NCBI GenBank assembly: GCA_963921195.1 | Contig: OY992539.1 | Coordinates: forward strand, 159,045,622 to 159,109,621 | DNA: 64,000 nucleotides | Direction: 5' to 3' | From: Pegoplata infirma | Taxonomy: Eukaryota; Arthropoda; Insecta; Diptera; Anthomyiidae | Shown: one piece after another, positions 63,703-64,000 of the stretch | Layout: every line of letters begins with the position of its first letter | How positions within the stretch are numbered: position 1 is the stretch's first letter | The notes under the pieces: model-generated | Told to the model about the DNA's origin: nothing | What the model saw: the letters and a program-made list of their open reading frames with translations, nothing else | Database searches by the model: none | Position numbers and translations under genes: made by a program

Positions 63703-64000
63703 TGGAGACCCTCATTTTTAAATTGCTATAACTCGATAAATAATGATCCGATTTTGACTCTATAAAAACTAGAATGCATAAGTATATTAGCTTTATCATG
63801 ACAGAAAAAATTTAAGACTATCAGACTAGTATTAACAGATATTTATGCATTCATATCAAAAATATTTTCGGGTTACTTGTAATAACTTGAAATGGCTATA
63901 TCAAGGTTACCATTATATCGATTTCAAATGCCTTTGCACGAATTTAAATCTTTTTCAATAAAGTTTAAATAGAATAAAAGAGATTGCTCGATTTTAAATT
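63703..64000 (+). repeat. Partial unit at right edge
   Basis: The last TGGAGACC of subunit A is at 63,703. The remaining 298 bp cover all of A and about 128 bp of B, ending at GATTTTAAATT just before the A/T junction. The haplotype is I. The array clearly continues beyond the window. Confidence 0.95.

Larger units (their letters stand above)
1..64000 (+). repeat. Satellite DNA array, 552-bp unit, about 115 full units plus 3 short ones
   Basis: The whole window is a direct tandem array. The A anchor GCTATA falls at 80, 632 and about every 552 bp up to 63,725, and the unit order A-B-C never inverts. Most units differ from one another by a few substitutions and by homopolymer lengths, which is the concerted homogenisation expected of a satellite maintained by unequal exchange. 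Nothing unlike the unit interrupts it, apart from one filler of about 20-30 bp near 10,331. The array enters and leaves the window in mid-unit, so its true length exceeds 64 kb. Long homogenised AT-rich satellites of this kind are known from eukaryotic centromeres and other heterochromatin. That this one is centromeric is inference. No non-repeat stretch longer than 300 bp exists anywhere in the window. Confidence 0.98.
45927..64000 (+). repeat. Array segment 9, mixed haplotypes
   Basis: Units 84-115 have haplotypes I II II I I II II III, recombinant (GAGAAAC, CTCGATAAAT, AAAACAAG, near 50,500-50,600), II II I I III I II II III I, then a 307-bp unit, I I I III II II III I, then a 159-bp unit, II I III I I. 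The motif II II III I recurs (units 99-102 and 107-110), suggesting an older four- to six-unit order now blurred. The window ends 298 bp into unit 115, inside subunit B. Confidence 0.8.

Noticed and set aside
1..64000. CRISPR array or other prokaryotic repeat system
   Set aside because: There are no unique spacers: the whole 552 bp is repeated, and no cas-like genes or other prokaryotic gene content exist.
1..64000. tRNA, 5S rRNA or SINE origin of the unit
   Set aside because: No recognisable A/B box pair, cloverleaf or 5S-like internal control region was seen on either strand, and there is no poly-A-ended, target-site-duplicated boundary.

Overview
The window is one uninterrupted head-to-tail satellite array. 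A repeat unit of 552 bp runs from base 1 to base 64,000, always in the same orientation, and neither array edge is reached. I count 115 A-subunit anchors (the GCTATA before each ATCCGATTTT), the first at base 80 and the last at 63,725. Three additional shortened units (305, 307 and 159 bp) lack that anchor. The spacing closes arithmetically: 114 intervals of 552 bp, plus the three short units, minus the small deletions, account for the 63,645 bp between the two anchors to within a few bases. No protein gene, RNA gene, transposon, CRISPR array, origin or operon can be supported. The sequence is strongly AT-rich (about three quarters A+T by eye) with long A and T tracts. Tens of kilobases of homogenised AT-rich satellite with multimeric higher-order repeats point to eukaryotic constitutive heterochromatin (centromeric, pericentromeric or subtelomeric). 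I cannot name the species or chromosome.

The 552-bp unit is itself an ancient trimer. Three diverged subunits, A (170 bp), B (180 bp) and C (202 bp), each carry a box GCTRTA-N18-CGATTT with exactly the same internal spacing. A and C also share TGGAGACC 22 bp upstream of the box and TGCATT 121 bp downstream of it. The average subunit of 184 bp is close to one nucleosome repeat.

Three linked sites in subunit A sort the units into haplotypes: I (GAGAAAC / CTCGATAAAT / AAAACTAG, 56 units), II (GAAAAAC / CTCGGTAAAT / AAAACTAG, 35 units) and III (GAGAAAC / CTCGGTAAAT / AAAACAAG, 19 units), with five recombinants. Layout: 1-4,807 mixed units; 4,808-8,120 three copies of a 1,104-bp II+I dimer; 8,121-16,379 mixed; 16,380-30,737 two tandem copies of a 13-unit, 7.18-kb block; 30,738-34,741 mixed; 34,742-40,258 two tandem copies of a 5-unit, 2.76-kb block; 40,259-43,634 mixed; 43,635-45,926 a partial duplication offset by 1,409 bp that includes a truncated unit; 45,927-64,000 mixed, with two more truncated units.

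The most interesting signals are the exact-spacing triplication inside the unit, the nested recent block duplications, and the clustering of independent deletion breakpoints at the start of subunit C. The recurrent short open frames (61-82 codons) are by-products of the repeat: they lack ATG starts or shift frame with homopolymer length. I treat them as non-coding.
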